From assembly GCA_013433145.1 (NCBI GenBank), contig CM024170.1:3925459-3989458 (forward strand): DNA of 64,000 nt, written 5' to 3'. Below are positions 61,001 to 64,000 of this stretch, piece after piece. The number at the start of each line of letters is the position of its first letter. Position 1 is the first letter of the stretch. Origin of the DNA: Ascaris suum (Eukaryota > Nematoda > Chromadorea > Rhabditida > Ascarididae). Below the pieces are notes generated by a model that had not been told where the DNA came from, did no database searches, and was given only the letters and a program-made list of their open reading frames with translations. The position numbers and the translations under genes were made by a program.

Positions 61001-62559
61001 CTGAAAAGAATAACTACATGATCATATTAGATCTGGGACCGCATAACATGGCAGAACAAGCTTACAAACCTAACTTTCGCCCGTCGTCAAGTCAGTTCCG
61101 CACAGTTGTTTTATGCAGTTCTATCCAATCGTTAAAAAAACTGTTAGACGGCTGGTAGATGTCTTGTACAGACCATGTATTTTGACGAACGAACCATTAT
61201 TAGCAGTCGAAGGCGCTCAAGAAATGCATAGTTTCACTCAATCCATGGATTTATCCCAAAGGTGATTCCGAAAGCACACTTGTGGTTGATAGAGCCCAAT
61301 TCGGTTGCACACTTCGCATGAGATTACCCAGAATTTCGTCCCGCTGTCAAAGTGCTTTAGAAAATTATCGCTATTAGCTTCCCGGTAGCCCAAGGTGATT
61401 GTAAGCTTCAATTAGCAACTAGAAGTAACAATTTCATAACATCACGCAGGCAGCTTAAAGACCCCTTCTGTTTTCATCAACTCTCATAGAAAAGCGAGAT
61501 TTCCTCCTCCCCTATGCAAACAATTCCCTCGAACGTGAAGCAGACGCTTCGGTTGTACATGCCGAATTCGGTGATATTTTTGCGCACAATCTGAGCTGAA
61601 CTATGTTATTAGTACTATGGTCCAATTTCATAATACTGAATAATGCTTGTCGTTTTAGGCTGTTTTTTATACATCAAGCATCGAAGTCATAGGGAAATGG
61701 GGAGAAGAGGATAGGTAACGAAGGATTAATCGTTTTTCCGAAAAGAAGCGGAAGCTTTTAATGAAAAGCGAAAAGATCGCCTCCCCTTTAAGCGAACCCG
61801 GCGGGGAATGGAAAAAATGCCAGTCCTAATCAAAAGCGCAAATGGCACAACGTAAGGCAAATTTAGCTTGAAGAGAATAGATTATTGATGCTACATTAGA
61901 AACACGAAACTTGCTAACCTTTTCGAGATGGTGTGTTTCCTTTCTAATCTCTCCTCGTTCCAATTTTTTCTCCACAGCCTTGAGAGAACTCTTCTCTTCT
62001 GTCAACCGTTCATTCGCTTCATTTGTTTCTTTTATGATTTTCGATGATTTCAGGCCCCTCGTTTTGAAATCCTTCGAATGTCCAATTTCCTTTTTCGTAA
62101 TCACCTCCCCCTTCTGCAATCCTTTCACTTCAGGTGTTTTGTCCTCTTCCTTCTCCGATTTCACCAATATACATTTTGACTCATTCAGTTCGCTACTCGC
62201 CTCTTCACCTGCTTGTCTGTTTACATCCTGCAACGACAATCCATTAGCGATGAAAAACGCAAAGCAGGTAAAACCAAAATGAAACTTATAAACACATAGA
62301 ATTTAGAAATTCCTACAAATTGAGTTTCAAGTAGCATAAATGTAAAAAATTTTCCTCTACAATGCCATATTCTTTCTCAAACACATAAATATAGATAACT
62401 GACAAAAAATAAAAAAAAAAGATCAATAAGCAAAAAACTCACGATGACTCTAAGCTGTGCCTTCGAGCTCGGTTTTGTTTTCAACGAATCCTTTCCTTGC
62501 CGAGATTGAGTCTTCGATGAAGCATTTATCGGATATAATGCTCTACGCACACTGGTCAT
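59872..62559 (-). CDS. gmn-1: geminin homologue (replication licensing inhibitor)
   Basis: Nuclear coiled-coil protein that in animals binds Cdt1 to block re-licensing and also modulates homeobox and chromatin factors. Four exons on the minus strand: 62559-62443, 62227-61919, 61000-60815, 59994-59872. All introns are phase 0 and the protein is 244 residues. The N-terminus MTSVRRALYPIN parallels human geminin VPRRTLKMIQP and contains an RxxL destruction box. Exon 2 is a charged Lys/Glu-rich linker. Exon 3 ends SAAYWRALATKLESQLDEEI, matching [20 protein letters not shown] in the Cdt1-binding region. Exon 4 continues a coiled coil, LFARLAELRAEVETTEREIE, and stops at TGA 59874-59872. Donors and acceptors are canonical (for example ATC|GTGAGT, GTTGCAG|GAT, TTTTCAG|GAC). 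Overall similarity is low, as expected for nematode geminin; the W-containing motif and coil make it the best call. Confidence 0.84.
61919..62227 (-). CDS. gmn-1: gmn-1 exon 2, charged linker
   Basis: 103 codons with no partial codon at either end. It begins DVNRQAGEEASSELNE, contains KEIGHSKDFKTRGLKSSKII and ends KETHHLEK. The composition is Lys/Glu-rich and likely disordered. The acceptor is CGTTGCAG before 62227 and the donor AAG|GTTAGC after 61919. Such a long linker is absent from vertebrate geminin. Confidence 0.78.
62443..62559 (-). CDS. gmn-1: gmn-1 first exon with destruction-box motif
   Basis: 39 codons from ATG at 62559-62557: MTSVRRALYPINASSKTQ, then a basic SLKTKPSSKAQLRVI end at donor ATC|GTGAGT. 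RRAL fits the RxxL APC/C degron and sits at the same place as RRTL in human geminin. Confidence 0.8.
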
Positions 62560-62572
62560 TATCCCTCTACAA
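62560..62572 (-). promoter_or_regulatory. gmn-1: possible trans-splice acceptor before the gmn-1 start
   Basis: On the minus strand TTTGTAG ends at 62567, leaving seven bases (AGGGATA) before the ATG. A 3' splice site this close to the start with no ATG upstream is typical of SL trans-spliced nematode genes. It is short and could be chance. Confidence 0.4.
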
Positions 62573-64000
62573 ACAATTATTTTTACAGAAGAACAATTTT
62601 CTCAACGGTTAATTCCACAAATTTGATAGCAATAAATTCAGTGCACAATTTTCCAACTGCTTTAATTATTACAAAGATGAAAATTAGTGAAAAATGATAT
62701 TTATTAAATATATATTAAATCAATTCATTAAAACCTTTTATCGAGCTAATCAAGAGAGAGAGAAAAAAAATCAAATAATATAGCCGTTCATTGAAAATCA
62801 CTATAAATAACATATCAAAACAAAAAATCAAAGAGGAAAATGCAAAATATCGACGAAATTTGAAAATTTGCTCTCAATTCATCAAAAAAAAAGAAAGAAA
62901 TTGAAACAATTCTCATTAAGCGGAAACTATGAGAATAATAAAATGATAAAAAATTTGTTATTGATAAAAAGTATTGTAACACAAAACATTAGCATTCAAT
63001 TCTTCGAAAATATTCAATTTCGAGGGTAATCTCAATAGATAAAATATTCCCACAAATATTGCAAAACGTTGATAACGATTGAAATAAAACAATAGTTGAC
63101 ATGAGCGAAAAAAATTTATTCACGTTTATATGCAAATTATTTCGGACAACGACAACTTATGGAATATGCAAATAAGTAAGTTCGTAAATCATAGAATACA
63201 ACTAAGCTTATTTCTCTTTTGCAAATCAACAAATAGATAAATTACCAGTTGATAATATTATTGCAAAATTGACAAGTGTAATTTCGAAGAAATTTCTTTG
63301 AGAATTTTAGAATATCAAAATATTTGTGCCAGATATCAAATCTTAATCCACCCTATGTAGTGCCTCACACTCACTATATGATTGCTAAAGAAGTTCCCTC
63401 TAAGAAACCTTATTCGCAGATATGAATAATAATTATATGAGTTTAAATGTATAAAAAACACTTAAGGGGCAGCAACTTCTCAACGATCAGTGCTAACTAT
63501 AAAATGAAGAATTTAATCACAACGAAAAGCAAACAATTAAAAGCAGAAATCAAAAATGCTCTCAAAACCATTTTAAACACTAATCTCAGTTCTTTTGAAT
63601 TTGTTGAACAAAATAGAAACTCGTATAGAACTTTATCCCTCAGATCAAAAGAACGTTAAGTACGGATAGAGACCAAATTTTAAAAAATTCATCCCCACTT
63701 TTTATAGGAACGTTTTTTCTGCATCGCAAAATTCCAAACAAATATCCTAATAAAATGCAAGCATTTGTAGACTCTATTAATTTCAAATGTTGATAAATCA
63801 AATCATTGCATTGCATTATGAACAGTTGCAATAAAATGAATTTCAACAGTACTGCAAAAAAAAAACGCACTGTGAATGGAAACAACGCGTTTAAAAAACC
63901 GAACGAATTTAACACGTCGAACGCTCATGACAAGAATGCCAATAAGATAGTTTGCAATTCAATACAGCTGTTGCGATTTCACTGATCGTGATCATTATGA
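62573..64000. other. AT-rich right edge
   Basis: About 1.4 kb upstream of gmn-1. It is very AT-rich with A-runs and T-runs, and no gene, repeat family or RNA was recognised. It presumably includes the gmn-1 promoter. Confidence 0.5.

Overview
This 64 kb window looks like nuclear DNA from a nematode. Genes are split by introns of roughly 0.1 to 8 kb with T-rich acceptors ending TTTCAG or TTGCAG. The non-coding DNA is AT-rich, and the four proteins recognised all have metazoan or nematode counterparts. UNC-86 is very close to the nematode form. I cannot name the species or clade from sequence alone.

Layout: (1) 1-9261, plus strand: the 3' two-thirds of a DHX37/RHA-2 DEAH-box helicase; the 5' part lies off the left edge. 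(2) 9262-13394: no recognised gene, with hints of a small unidentified minus-strand gene. (3) about 13395-31046, plus strand: an ASCC2 orthologue with a CUE domain. It has a 7.9 kb intron holding a decayed mariner transposon. (4) 34473-45566, minus strand, convergent with ASCC2: a seven-exon unc-86 (POU4/Brn-3 class) gene with POU-IV box, POU-specific domain and homeodomain. (5) 45567-56917: about 11 kb with no recognised gene, probably upstream/regulatory DNA of unc-86, containing a striking 32-bp-arm palindrome. (6) 56918-57502, minus: an arginine/serine-rich exon of unknown parent. (7) 59872-62559, minus: a complete four-exon geminin homologue (gmn-1). (8) 62560-64000: AT-rich, nothing recognised.

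The genes do not form one pathway. DHX37 (small-subunit ribosome assembly) and ASCC2 (ribosome quality control and alkylation repair) both act around the ribosome, but more than 4 kb separates them, so an operon is unlikely. UNC-86 specifies neuronal fate and geminin links replication licensing to differentiation. Exon borders were set by joining homologous blocks so that codon phase is kept. Where phase could not be kept (two places in DHX37, one in ASCC2) this is reported as a finding.

I did not find a convincing new multi-gene system. The best unexplained signals are the palindrome at 51003-51077, a tRNA-like GC-rich element in a DHX37 intron, the frame break in DHX37, and the orphan RS-rich exon.
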